Positions 1-8,105 of a stretch of DNA of 64,000 nt are shown here, piece after piece. The notes below the pieces were generated by a model. That model did not search any database and had not been told where the DNA came from. It saw nothing but the letters and a program-made list of their open reading frames with translations. Within the stretch, counting starts at the first letter, position 1; each line of letters starts with the position of its first letter. Position numbers and translations under genes: made by a program. The stretch comes from Phycisphaerales bacterium UBA7800 (GTDB taxonomy: Bacteria > Planctomycetota > Phycisphaerae > Phycisphaerales > Phycisphaeraceae): assembly GCA_002480565.1 (NCBI GenBank), contig DLCK01000028.1:108773-172772 (forward strand). The letters run 5' to 3'.

Positions 1-95
1 TCGATGAATTTCAAGACTTGTGATTGATCCGCCTTAGTCAATGCAGCTTTTGCGTTTTCCAACCGCTGCTCAATGGTAAGTGTCTGCGTTGCCAT
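1..95 (-). CDS. N-terminal fragment of a gene cut by the window edge
   Basis: An open frame begins with ATG at 93-95 and runs off the left end, giving 31 residues that start MATQTLTIEQRLENAK. A weak purine-rich stretch (AAGAGAAAG) lies upstream on the minus strand. The segment is helical and charged, with a phrase like QVLKFI, which recalls the first helix of UDP-sugar pyrophosphorylases (UDPGP family). That resemblance is only suggestive at this length. It is probably downstream of the HemQ-like gene in the same direction, 83 bases apart. I see no domain that would settle the function. Confidence 0.5.
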   Translation of the reverse strand, partial: MATQTLTIEQRLENAKAALTKADQSQVLKFI

Positions 96-178
96 GATGA
101 ACTTTCTCTTGGTAATGCGTGTTTACAAATCCTGGCGGGGATGATATCAGCGACGAGGTTGATGTCGCCTGTTTTGTT

Positions 179-913
179 TTATCCGTTTTGGACTTTGGTT
201 TGCCAGATGGCTTTGCCGACGAAAAACGGGCCAAGACATTGGAGTAATTCAGAGGTTTGCTTGGTCTTTCGCATGGTCTGGACAACTGCTGAAAGTGGAT
301 GCAGATCTTTGCCCATGAGTCCGACGACAAAGTCATTGTCATTGCGATCCAGCCCGTGGCATGCCAATCGGATGTCGTGCGCCATATCGTGTGATCCAAA
401 CGCCATGCCGATGGTCCCGTGTTCCATGAGGACGGCACGTTGTTCTTCAGCTGAGAGCTTGTTGAATTCACCTTTGCGACGCAGCGGATACCAGACCGCC
501 CATGGCCAGTCTGGATTGGTCCCCGTGCGGATGGGACGGTTAAAGAGGACTTCTTCCAAGTCTGGTTCATAACCGATGCTGTAGCTTCTGCCGAACATGG
601 TCAATTCAGGTACCGGGGTAAGCAGGTCAAAGGGGGCCGCCTTGAGCATGTCTCGCCAGGTGGTGACAAAGAAGTTGGGGTCTTCACTCATCCCTAAAAC
701 CGCCACGCCGTTGGGATCGTGAATGTCTTCGTAAACCGCACCGACGACGCCGTTGTGTTGCATCGCCGCAGCGACCTCACTGCTATCCACACAATCCGTA
801 AATGCCAGGAGTTGGACAAAGAGTCTTCGGTCCATGGCTTGGGGCTGACCATCAATAGGTGAGCCGTGTTCGCTGATATCAGGTTTTTCGGGCGTCGGTC
901 GTTGTGGGCGCAT
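179..913 (-). CDS. Chlorite dismutase / HemQ-family haem protein
   Basis: A 244-residue protein of the chlorite dismutase superfamily, which includes HemQ (coproheme decarboxylase, final step of one haem route). The recognisable part is the C-terminal half: MEHGTIGMAFGSHDMAHDI, then a DNDFVVGLMGKDLHPLSAVV strand-helix and the closing GPFFVGK motif typical of the family. Histidines near SHDMAHD are candidates for the axial haem ligand. The Trp-Tyr found before the catalytic loop of Firmicutes HemQ is absent here (EFNKLS instead). I prefer the ATG at 913, because GGAGAA sits six bases before it; an ATG at 925 would add four residues. The family call is firm, but whether it makes haem or is a divergent peroxidase-like member is not. 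Confidence 0.82.
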   Translation of the reverse strand: MRPQRPTPEKPDISEHGSPIDGQPQAMDRRLFVQLLAFTDCVDSSEVAAAMQHNGVVGAVYEDIHDPNGVAVLGMSEDPNFFVTTWRDMLKAAPFDLLTPVPELTMFGRSYSIGYEPDLEEVLFNRPIRTGTNPDWPWAVWYPLRRKGEFNKLSAEEQRAVLMEHGTIGMAFGSHDMAHDIRLACHGLDRNDNDFVVGLMGKDLHPLSAVVQTMRKTKQTSELLQCLGPFFVGKAIWQTKVQNG

Positions 914-989
914 GCGATTCTCCATGAGAGTTCAAACAAATGATAAGAGTTGTATCATCGCAAAGTGTGAGCTTTGATTCAACGTCAGT

Positions 990-2450
990 TTAATCATCTG
1001 TGCGTGGTGGGCGACGGCGTTTGTTATTTTTTGGTTTTTTCTTGGGGTTTTCACCCTGATTACTGAACGGATTTTCGGATTTAGCAGATTTACCAGGTTT
1101 GCCACCCCTGGGTTTTTTGGTCACATTTTTTTTGCGACGTCGTTGGCTGGGCTTGGCGTTATCGTCAGAGACGGTTTCTTCAGAGGACGTTTTTCCTCTG
1201 CCTTTGCCTCGTCCCTTTGAAAGCGGGTGTCTGGCGCGTTTCTTTTTGCTCTTGGGAACTTTGCTAAAGACCGGCTTGTCATAGGGGTGATACATCTCTT
1301 CGATGGACTTATCAACCAGACGTTCGATGGCACGCAGTTGCTTTTCATCATCTTCGCTGACAAAGGTGATGGCGGTTCCTTCGGTGCCTGCCCGACCGGT
1401 TCGGCCGATGCGGTGAACGTAGGTCTCTGAATCACCGGGCATGTCGAAGTTAAACACATGCGAAATGTCATCCACATCCACGCCACGGGCAGCAATGTCA
1501 CTTGCAACCAGTACGTGCAGATCACCACGTTTAAACAAGGTCAAAGCCCGAGTCCGTGCATGTTGTGATTTGTCTGCATGAATGGCCTGAGCTTCAATGT
1601 TCATGCGGTTAAGCGACTTGGTCAAGCGATCGGCTCGGATCTTGGTCCGCGTAAAGACAATCGCACGAGACACGCTGATGTGATGCATCAGGTGACAGAG
1701 CAGATCGGCCTTACGGGCATTCTCGACAAGACAGACATACTGCTTGACGGTTTCAGCTGCACTGGATCGTTGGGGAGCAACCTGGATGGACACCGGGTTA
1801 CGCAGAATCGCATCGGCCAACTCGGCGATGGGCTTGGGCATCGTGGCAGAGAAAAGCAGATTCTGACGCTCGCGGGGCATATACGTGATGATTCTACGGA
1901 TGTCTTTGACAAAGCCCATGTCGAGCATTCGGTCAGCTTCGTCAAGAACCAGGATCTGAATGTCACGCAGATTGACGTGGCCTTGTTCATAGAGATCCAT
2001 CAAACGACCGGGGGTCGCAATGAGAATATCAATGCCTTGCTTGAGTGCTTTAACTTGTGGGTGTTGACTGACACCACCGAAGACGCAGGCGGATTTGAGC
2101 TTGGTGTAGTGGCCGTATTCGCGGAAGCTTTCGTGAATCTGTGCAGCCAGTTCACGTGTCGGTGCAAGGATCAGGGATCGGAGTTTGTGTTGTTGTTTTG
2201 CGGGCTTGCCTTGCTGATGTTTCGGGCAAAGCAGATGCAGGATCGGCAGGGCGAACGCAGCAGTCTTGCCAGTTCCCGTCTGCGCGCAACCCAGCACGTC
2301 TTTCTGATCCATGATCACAGGAATGGCCTGTTCCTGAATGGGGGTTGGCGTTTCATATCCCTGTCGGTGTAGAGCGCGCAGCAGAGGTTCGGCAAGTTTC
2401 AGTGTGTCGAAGGTCGGTGGGGTCTGAGTCAAGTGGTTTGGAACTTTCAA
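990..2450 (-). CDS. DEAD-box ATP-dependent RNA helicase (RhlE-like)
   Basis: A 486-residue RNA helicase that unwinds short RNA duplexes, likely in RNA decay or ribosome assembly. The motifs run in order: Q motif around residues 14-40, Walker A AQTGTGKT at 56-63, PTRELAAQ, DEAD at 170-173, SAT, and the HRIGRTGRAG motif VI. After the two RecA-like domains comes a tail of about 100 residues rich in Lys and Arg (KKKRARH, RRRKKN, NKRRRPP), as in RhlE/DbpA-type helicases that hold RNA with a basic extension. The frame opens with TTG; no ATG lies near enough to keep the Q motif. No clear Shine-Dalgarno sequence is seen, so the exact start is uncertain. Confidence 0.95.
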   Translation of the reverse strand: MKVPNHLTQTPPTFDTLKLAEPLLRALHRQGYETPTPIQEQAIPVIMDQKDVLGCAQTGTGKTAAFALPILHLLCPKHQQGKPAKQQHKLRSLILAPTRELAAQIHESFREYGHYTKLKSACVFGGVSQHPQVKALKQGIDILIATPGRLMDLYEQGHVNLRDIQILVLDEADRMLDMGFVKDIRRIITYMPRERQNLLFSATMPKPIAELADAILRNPVSIQVAPQRSSAAETVKQYVCLVENARKADLLCHLMHHISVSRAIVFTRTKIRADRLTKSLNRMNIEAQAIHADKSQHARTRALTLFKRGDLHVLVASDIAARGVDVDDISHVFNFDMPGDSETYVHRIGRTGRAGTEGTAITFVSEDDEKQLRAIERLVDKSIEEMYHPYDKPVFSKVPKSKKKRARHPLSKGRGKGRGKTSSEETVSDDNAKPSQRRRKKNVTKKPRGGKPGKSAKSENPFSNQGENPKKKPKNNKRRRPPRTDD

Positions 2451-2834
2451 AAATACTAATCAAGTTTCGGACAAGCGGTGCATCATACCTGATTTAAAAG
2501 ATATCTGTAATAAAACTGTAAAAGTGTTTGGAAGTTTCGTCCGTAAATGTTACACTTGTACCAGTTCTGTGCAGCAGAATCGTCATGCAAAGTGACAACG
2601 ACTGCTGATGCCGCCTGAGGGGGTGGTTGAGCAGGCCCTTGCACAGAACCGTCATGCAGATGTAGCTTTACATCTGTCCGGCACCGCGATGTGATGTCAT
2701 TAAATGATGGCATTGCTATGGAAAAAGCAACTGTTTGCTGATGAGCCCATCCGGTAGGACTGACAGTCTAAAATGCTGTCGGTTCGAATGGAAATGCAGT
2801 TGCACCTGCCGGTGATCAAAGGTCGTTTTTGACC
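2451..2834. other. Intergenic region between divergent helicase and pseudopilin genes
   Basis: These 384 bases carry no convincing gene. The stretch nearest the helicase is AT-rich and likely holds its promoter. The rest (2565-2803) is dense in hairpins and inverted repeats that point toward the pseudopilin gene, described separately. Confidence 0.6.
2565..2803 (+). promoter_or_regulatory. Candidate structured leader RNA upstream of a pseudopilin gene
   Basis: Several nested pairings can be read directly. TTCTGTGCA at 2565-2573 pairs with TGCACAGAA at 2640-2648. CAGATGTA at 2657-2664 pairs with TACATCTG at 2669-2676 around a GCTT loop. GCAACTG at 2727-2733 pairs perfectly with CAGTTGC at 2797-2803, and inside it GACAG at 2762-2766 pairs with CTGTC at 2776-2780. 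The nonamer CGTCATGCA is repeated at 2581 and 2650. The last stem ends 32 bases before the ATG at 2835, so it would lie in the 5' leader of that mRNA. It matches no riboswitch class I could confirm. It could also be several unrelated hairpins. Confidence 0.35.
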
Positions 2835-3635
2835 ATGTCACCGTTTATCTGCAAAAAATCTGACACGACTCTCACGCATCACCATAGTGGGTTTACGCTC
2901 ATTGAACTGTTGGTGTCGATCTCCATCATTACCTTGATGATCTCCATTCTCCAGCCGACACTGCATGCTGCGCGGGAGCAGGCACGCAGACGGCTATGTG
3001 AAAATTCGCTCAGACAATTGGCGATTGCATGGACTGTTTTCCCTACGGATCACAATCAACTTTTAGTTAATTCATTGCCCGATGACACCGACGGGTGGGT
3101 CAAACGGGGGGCAGGTTGGGACCCCATCAAAGAGGGGAAGCTTTACCCGTACGTCCGAATCACAGAAGTTTGGCATTGTCCGTCGGACCCCACGGGCAAT
3201 GAACGAAGCTACAGCATTGCTGCACCGCTGCATGGCGAGCATTGGGACAGGCATCTGTCTGATCCCAACCATTCATGGGCACAATTCGGGACTGACAATT
3301 TCGAAGACATCATCATCCCATCATCACAATTACTTGCATTGGAAGAACTCGATGCACGTGGTTGGAATATCGGCTCATGGATTATGTACGTACGCGATGG
3401 GCAGAAATACAGCTGGATCGACTACATGGCTCAGTTCCATTATCGCGGGACGTCGCTTTCATTTGCTGATGGCCATGTCCAGTTTGAATACTGGCAGGAC
3501 AACGACACCAACTTCGCTTCTCAAAACGAATTGTTTTTCCTCACCGACCCCGGCAGTGAAGATTGGCTTAAGGTCCGTAACTGGTATCGCAATCTGCAGT
3601 CCACAGCTGACGTCAAACAATCGGTCGCACCATAA
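2835..3635 (+). CDS. Type II secretion/type IV pilin-like prepilin (DUF1559-like)
   Basis: A 266-residue pseudopilin. The prepilin peptidase site and hydrophobic helix are plain near residues 20-45: HSGFTLIELLVSISIITLM, with Glu at +5 of the mature protein. The body resembles the large planctomycete family of pseudopilins, and near the end YRGTSLSFADGHV gives the H-X9-DG type signature. These proteins are thought to form or prime short pilus-like fibres at the cell envelope; most have no proven role. The start is placed at ATG 2835 with AAAGG upstream. A TTG six bases earlier would add two residues. The gene is followed 15 bases later by the FHA protein, so the two are probably co-transcribed. 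Confidence 0.88.
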   Translation: MSPFICKKSDTTLTHHHSGFTLIELLVSISIITLMISILQPTLHAAREQARRRLCENSLRQLAIAWTVFPTDHNQLLVNSLPDDTDGWVKRGAGWDPIKEGKLYPYVRITEVWHCPSDPTGNERSYSIAAPLHGEHWDRHLSDPNHSWAQFGTDNFEDIIIPSSQLLALEELDARGWNIGSWIMYVRDGQKYSWIDYMAQFHYRGTSLSFADGHVQFEYWQDNDTNFASQNELFFLTDPGSEDWLKVRNWYRNLQSTADVKQSVAP

Positions 3636-3650
3636 AGTAAGGAAACGCTC

Positions 3651-4838
3651 ATGCCTGTTTTATTGGCCAGCTATAAAAACAAGACCGCCGGATTTGTACT
3701 GCGTGAAAACAAAAAGCAAATCACCATCGGCCGTGATCCAGGCAATGATATGCCCTTGCCCATGTCGCGGGTCTCACGTGTACATGCAACGCTCACGTGC
3801 AAAAATCATGAATGGTTTATCCGTGACCTTGGATCGTTTAACGGGACGAAAATCAATAACGTCCGCGTTAAAGGCAGATCAGCCATCAAACCCGGTGACC
3901 GACTGAGACTGGGTAACGTGCGACTCCAGTTTATGGACACGGACAAAATCCCAGAGGGTATCAAACGCCTCAAGGACCGACGTGACAATACCGAACGAGT
4001 CAAATTCAAATGCAAATACTGCAGCCAATCCCTCAAGGCCATGGCAAGAGATGCCGGTCGTCGTGTGCAATGTCATCACTGCGACCAAGTCGTCCATGTG
4101 CCAGGTCATGTCGTTGGCAAAAGCAAAAAAAACAAGCAAACCCAACGTCCTGAAAATCCACTATTGCTCATGCAGGATGATTGTCATCAGTCGCAGATGA
4201 TGATGTCACCCAAAATCAATGAGAAGGCTCAAGAACATATCGCATTGGATGATGTGCATGATGAGTTGGCAGCAGTACAACCCCAAACCTCTGTTGCCAA
4301 CAAAGAAGCTGCAGTGGATCAGGCGCAGGCAATGCGTCAGTTGCGACGAGCTGAAGTTAAGCGTGAACTATTCAGAGATGATCGGAATGTGGTTGAAAAA
4401 CTGTACAGCAAAGCACTCATCAGTTTCGTGCTTCAGTACAGCAAACTCAAAGACCCGTCATTCCCAGTACATCGTTGGCATGTGGCAGCGATGTTCATGG
4501 TCCTGGTCTGCTTCATGTCGATCCGGATGATTTTAGGCGGTGGTGGTCCGACTGTGGCTGAAGCTGCACCATCTGAATTTACGGTCACCTGTTTGAGTTG
4601 TGATCATCAAAGTCACATGAAGCTTGATCGATTTGAGCAACTCTCGTTTTATATGATGCATCCTGACTCCTATGGGCAGAAGTATCCCGGCCAGACGATT
4701 CCTGATCCGTCGGTCTGTTCAGACTGTGGCATCACGCATACAGCATTAAGACTGACTGTTGATCCGGATACCGGTCAGCGACAGGTCGTTGCCTTAACAG
4801 ACAAAGACAATGATTTGCAGTTGGCCAAAGCACAATAA
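3651..4838 (+). CDS. FHA-domain membrane protein with zinc-ribbon motifs
   Basis: A 395-residue protein. Residues about 8-98 form an FHA domain, a phosphothreonine-binding module, with the hallmarks IGRDPGNDM, SRVHA and GSFNGTKIN. Next is a zinc-ribbon-like segment with CKYC and CHHC around 122-145, a charged linker, one transmembrane helix near 283-303 (AAMFMVLVCFMSIRMIL), and a second pair of CxxC knuckles (CLSC, CSDC) on the far side of the membrane. The layout suggests a cytoplasmic phospho-sensor joined to an extracytoplasmic metal-binding tail. AAGGAA precedes the ATG. No kinase is encoded nearby. The FHA call is certain; the role is not. Confidence 0.85.
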   Translation: MPVLLASYKNKTAGFVLRENKKQITIGRDPGNDMPLPMSRVSRVHATLTCKNHEWFIRDLGSFNGTKINNVRVKGRSAIKPGDRLRLGNVRLQFMDTDKIPEGIKRLKDRRDNTERVKFKCKYCSQSLKAMARDAGRRVQCHHCDQVVHVPGHVVGKSKKNKQTQRPENPLLLMQDDCHQSQMMMSPKINEKAQEHIALDDVHDELAAVQPQTSVANKEAAVDQAQAMRQLRRAEVKRELFRDDRNVVEKLYSKALISFVLQYSKLKDPSFPVHRWHVAAMFMVLVCFMSIRMILGGGGPTVAEAAPSEFTVTCLSCDHQSHMKLDRFEQLSFYMMHPDSYGQKYPGQTIPDPSVCSDCGITHTALRLTVDPDTGQRQVVALTDKDNDLQLAKAQ

Positions 4839-4890
4839 ACGGACATCCATTTCATTATTGCATCTTTATCCGATGCGACTGATATATAAA

Positions 4891-4925
4891 AAAGCCCTGG
4901 TCCCGAGGGGGGTGACCAGGGCTTT
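4891..4925. terminator. Bidirectional rho-independent terminator
   Basis: AAAGCCCTGGTC at 4891-4902 and GACCAGGGCTTT at 4914-4925 form a perfect 12-bp stem around an 11-base loop. It has an A-rich run on the left and a T-rich run on the right. It lies between the convergent FHA gene and sialate O-acetylesterase gene and can serve both. Confidence 0.92.
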
Positions 4926-4956
4926 GATTTTATATTAGGTCTGATGTTTGATTTGA

Positions 4957-7149
4957 TTAATCAGCGGGCAGCACTAAAACACGCAGTCGCTTGACGGTGT
5001 AATTTTTGCCAGCATTGCTGAATGTCCAGTCGGGATGAGCACCTGAACTGTTGCCAATCCCCATGTCTGCGTTATTACCGTTGGTCCATTTGTTAAGTGC
5101 AAAGATGGTTTGCTTCAACTTGGTGTTGTGAACCTGCATACAGCCATAACCGTTTTGCGGTTGGGATATCTGATCTCCAAAATCGTACTTGCTGCTGCTG
5201 GCACCGGGGACGTTCTTGGCATTGCCACCGCCGTAGTTGTTGGGCCAGAACTCGATATTGCCTTCAACACCATTGCCCGTTTTAAGTCCTTCGACATTGC
5301 TGTAAATGTTGAGGTTTTTTACAGGCATTTGAAACTCAGCTTTGGTACCGAACTTGGGGATGCCGATCTTGCCTGCATCATCGGTGAAGGCGTCCATTGA
5401 GACGTAGACCCATTTGAGATCTTCGAGCGTATTGCCTAATTCAAGGTAATAGGCGATGCGACTGAATTTACCGGTATAGCCCGTGGTGTTATTCACATCA
5501 TAATTTACGTTCTGGTCGAGCTTGGTCAGATCCATGTCATACATCAGTTGGAACTTGGTGCTTTCCTCGACGTTCTTGGAAAGGTTGTCCCACTTGGGCA
5601 TTTCACCGGCCATGAACGTTTGAGCAGGAAGGCCTTCTTTGTTCATAAGGTTTGGCGTTGCCAATTTGTGATAGGCAAAGCGAACGATGCATGGTGCGGT
5701 GAGACCTTCTGCGGTGAGTTCGATGCTGTCAGTGCCGACGATGGTTGCTTTGGCATCGGTCCATGTTTTTTCTGCTGAACCGATTTGGAATTCATTGATG
5801 GGTTGGTCATCGCGTGCTGCCAAACCTGAACCGACATGGTCAAAGGTGACAACGAGTTTATCGCCATCTTGTTTGAAGCTTTTGAAGACCGGGCCATGAT
5901 AGACGATACCGGTTTTGCCATAGTCTTTGACCAATGCAAAGTTGGCAAGGCGTTTACCGACGTCCTGTTTGTTTTTGGGATGAATGTCTTTGAGGTTACC
6001 AATGTCGGAGACAACCACCATGCCGGTGTTGGGGATTTGCTTTTCAATTTCAGCTTGGGCAACCCAGAAGTCAGCCAGACGTTTGGGGTCTTCACTGCCG
6101 TATTGGTAGGGTGCAATTTGGACATAGTAGTAGGGCAGGTCTTTGATGCCCCAGACTTGTCGCCAACCTTCGACGAGTGCTTTGGTTTTATCGACGTAGC
6201 GCATGCCTTCGCCGTGATTGGATTCGCCTTGATACCAGATGCTGCCTTTGATCGCGAAGGGGACCAGCGGGTTGACCATGCCGTTGTAGAGCATCGTCGG
6301 AGACTGGTGGCTGGTGTAGGGTTGAATTTGTTTTGGATACGACGGGGGAGTTGAGATGGTTTTTTGTGCAGTCACTTCTGCTTTGGAAGCATCAAGCCAG
6401 CTGTTGACTGCATTGAGATAGGCATCGGCAACTGCTTTGTACTGTTGGGACGTAGGGTCTTTGACCAGTACATCTTCGTAAATGTCATTTGTTTCAGTGA
6501 CGATTTTAAAGCCGATGCGTGGTGTCCACGGTTCGATGCGTGTGCCACCCCATGAGCAGTTAAGCAGTCCAATGGGGACATTAAGCTCAGCTTGGAGATG
6601 GCGAGCAAAGAAGTATCCGACGGCGGTGTAATTTGCGACCGTCTCAGGACTGCACACAGTCCACTTGGCATCTTTGAATGCCTCTTGAGGCATCATCTGC
6701 GGATTACGTGCAGGCTTGATGTGTCGAATCAGTGGGTGCTTGGCATTGGCGATTTCCTGATCAGGATTATTCGAACGTGACACAGTCCATTCCATGTTTG
6801 ACTGTCCGGAACAAAGCCAGACTTCGCCGACAAGGACATCACTGAGTGTCAGGGTTTGGTCACCACTTGATACTTTCAACTCAGCCGATTCAGCAGAAGC
6901 TTTAAGTGGTGCGAAGGCCGTCTGCCATTTACCAGATGCGTCGGCTTTGGCGTTGAGTGTCTGGCCGGCAAAGGTGATGGTGACATCACTACCGGGTGCT
7001 GCCCAACCCCAGATAGGGGCTTTGACTGCTTGTTGAAGCACCATGTGATCAGAGAAAACCAGTGGTAGTTTAAGCTCCTGTGCATTGACTGTTGTAGCCA
7101 GCAGCATGACTGCTAAGAGGCTGATAGTTTGAAAAAGGGTGCGCGTCAT
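4957..7149 (-). CDS. Secreted sialate O-acetylesterase-like SGNH hydrolase
   Basis: A 730-residue exported esterase. A signal peptide (residues 1-23, ending VNA) leads into KLPLVFSDHMVLQQ, the opening strand typical of the sialate O-acetylesterase family. The nucleophile is the Ser of GQSNMEW (about residue 117). WYQGESNHGEG supplies a later SGNH block, and the DIHPKNK segment holds the Asp-x-x-His of the catalytic triad. After the hydrolase comes a C-terminal region of about 180 residues seen in planctomycete and verrucomicrobial relatives. It probably removes O-acetyl groups from environmental glycans. The start at 7149 has AAAGG nine bases upstream; an ATG at 7173 lacks one. Organisms with such genes usually degrade polysaccharides rather than host sialic acid. 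Confidence 0.9.
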   Translation of the reverse strand: MTRTLFQTISLLAVMLLATTVNAQELKLPLVFSDHMVLQQAVKAPIWGWAAPGSDVTITFAGQTLNAKADASGKWQTAFAPLKASAESAELKVSSGDQTLTLSDVLVGEVWLCSGQSNMEWTVSRSNNPDQEIANAKHPLIRHIKPARNPQMMPQEAFKDAKWTVCSPETVANYTAVGYFFARHLQAELNVPIGLLNCSWGGTRIEPWTPRIGFKIVTETNDIYEDVLVKDPTSQQYKAVADAYLNAVNSWLDASKAEVTAQKTISTPPSYPKQIQPYTSHQSPTMLYNGMVNPLVPFAIKGSIWYQGESNHGEGMRYVDKTKALVEGWRQVWGIKDLPYYYVQIAPYQYGSEDPKRLADFWVAQAEIEKQIPNTGMVVVSDIGNLKDIHPKNKQDVGKRLANFALVKDYGKTGIVYHGPVFKSFKQDGDKLVVTFDHVGSGLAARDDQPINEFQIGSAEKTWTDAKATIVGTDSIELTAEGLTAPCIVRFAYHKLATPNLMNKEGLPAQTFMAGEMPKWDNLSKNVEESTKFQLMYDMDLTKLDQNVNYDVNNTTGYTGKFSRIAYYLELGNTLEDLKWVYVSMDAFTDDAGKIGIPKFGTKAEFQMPVKNLNIYSNVEGLKTGNGVEGNIEFWPNNYGGGNAKNVPGASSSKYDFGDQISQPQNGYGCMQVHNTKLKQTIFALNKWTNGNNADMGIGNSSGAHPDWTFSNAGKNYTVKRLRVLVLPAD

Positions 7150-7269
7150 CAATGGACCTTTCGAGTGAAACAAATTGTATGGGTGGATTCCGAGTTAAAC
7201 ATCGTACCCATGAGTGCGATGAATTTCATCCGAGTATGCGAATATTTTGTTCCAAAATGAATAATAAAA

Positions 7270-7300
7270 AACAGTGACACCGCAAATGGATGCCACTGTT
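7270..7300 (-). terminator. Terminator after the secreted-protein gene at 7348
   Basis: Read on the minus strand, AACAGTGGCA pairs with TGTCACTGTT (one G-U pair) across an 11-base loop and is followed by a T-run into 7261-7269. It ends the small secreted-protein gene. Confidence 0.82.
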
Positions 7301-7347
7301 GATGATTATGAATTGAGTCTGGTTTTCAGGTTTCAGAATAACTGAAA

Positions 7348-7917
7348 TTATTTAGATTCTTTGTCTTCCTGCTTACAGAACTTGACCCATGCGCTGATTG
7401 TTACCGGTACGTCAGCTTTGACTTGTATACTCTGGTTGGCGGACTTGTCATGCCAGACCAGTACTGCAGCCTTGCCGGTGTGAGCCAGTGATTCATCAAC
7501 AACCAATTGATCTTTGGCGACTCTCCAACCTTTGGGTTCCTCAAAGCTGCTGTTAACGATTTTGGCGCCTTGAACTGTGATGTCGTCGTAGTAGCACCAG
7601 TTGCGTTTTACTTTGTCCCAGGCTCCACGCAATGAGATTGTCATTGTGCTATCTTCTGAGGGAGTGACTTCTATGGACACCTGTGTCCACGTCTCATCAT
7701 TGACTTTCAAGTCCGAACTGGCATACATTTTGACCCTGTCTTTTTCCTTGAGCCAAGTTGCATGTGTGATGCGAACATTCTTGTCAGTCGAAGGTGTGAT
7801 TTTCAACTCGCCGGATTTGACGTTCAGATCAATACGGGCTCTGCCTTGACCGGCCCATACTGAACCTGTCAGAAAAGCGATTGCCAAAATGGTTGTGAGC
7901 ATTGCTTTGAATTGCAT
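7348..7917 (-). CDS. Small secreted protein with jelly-roll (CBM-like) fold, copy 1
   Basis: A 189-residue exported protein with a signal peptide (residues 1-21, ending VWA). The rest reads as a beta-rich domain similar to carbohydrate-binding jelly rolls: WCYYDDITVQGAKIVNSSFE, then VDESLAHTGKAAVLVWHDKS and VPVTISAWVKFCKQEDK. The phrases for paired strands (FDDI, NSSFEE, G..A) are typical of CBM4/9-type domains, but a sugar ligand cannot be assigned. It is a clear paralogue of the next gene, with the same length, order of motifs and an identical VDESLAHTGK-type core. The start at 7917 follows GGAG; upstream codons in frame are not needed. Confidence 0.75.
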   Translation of the reverse strand: MQFKAMLTTILAIAFLTGSVWAGQGRARIDLNVKSGELKITPSTDKNVRITHATWLKEKDRVKMYASSDLKVNDETWTQVSIEVTPSEDSTMTISLRGAWDKVKRNWCYYDDITVQGAKIVNSSFEEPKGWRVAKDQLVVDESLAHTGKAAVLVWHDKSANQSIQVKADVPVTISAWVKFCKQEDKESK

Positions 7918-7954
7918 TTTTAAGTCTCCAGTATGAAATGTTTGGGTTAAAAAA

Positions 7955-7982
7955 AACCGATGACAGCGTTTTGTCACCGGTT
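7955..7982 (-). terminator. Terminator between the two secreted-protein paralogues
   Basis: On the minus strand AACCGGTGACA pairs with TGTCATCGGTT, with one internal mismatch, and is followed by eight T. It terminates the gene at 8106-8681, so the two paralogues are separate transcripts. Confidence 0.85.
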
Positions 7983-8105
7983 GAATCATAACCCAATGAG
8001 GTTGTTTGTCTACTTGCATCAAGACCCAATGCCGGGAAAAAGGACGGGGTTCAGATGGGTGCATGCTTTGATTTTCAGGCTCACGCGATGACGGGGCTTG
8101 GACAA

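Noticed and set aside
1578..2372. A 264-codon plus-strand frame opposite the helicase
   Set aside because: It mirrors the conserved helicase codons on the other strand and has no domain or ribosome site.
2737..2792. Hammerhead ribozyme, from CTGATGAG followed later by CGAA
   Set aside because: Stem II does not pair beyond one base and the A15.1 position is U. The core is incomplete.
2727..2803. A tRNA: 77 bases, a perfect 7-bp closing stem and TTCGAAT near the right place
   Set aside because: The bases flanking TTCGAAT cannot form a 5-bp T-stem, the D-arm would be ten bases too long, and the anticodon would read AAA. It does not fold as a tRNA.
2723..2812. Cobalamin or cyclic-di-GMP riboswitch, from GCAACTGT, GGTAGG and ACCTGCC phrases
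   Set aside because: The B12 box lacks its CAGGA part, and the GEMM receptor and GCAAAGC segments are absent. The order of phrases is wrong for both.
5836..6354. Long antisense frame opposite the sialate O-acetylesterase
   Set aside because: It overlaps a clear conserved gene and shows no motif. It is a codon-bias shadow.
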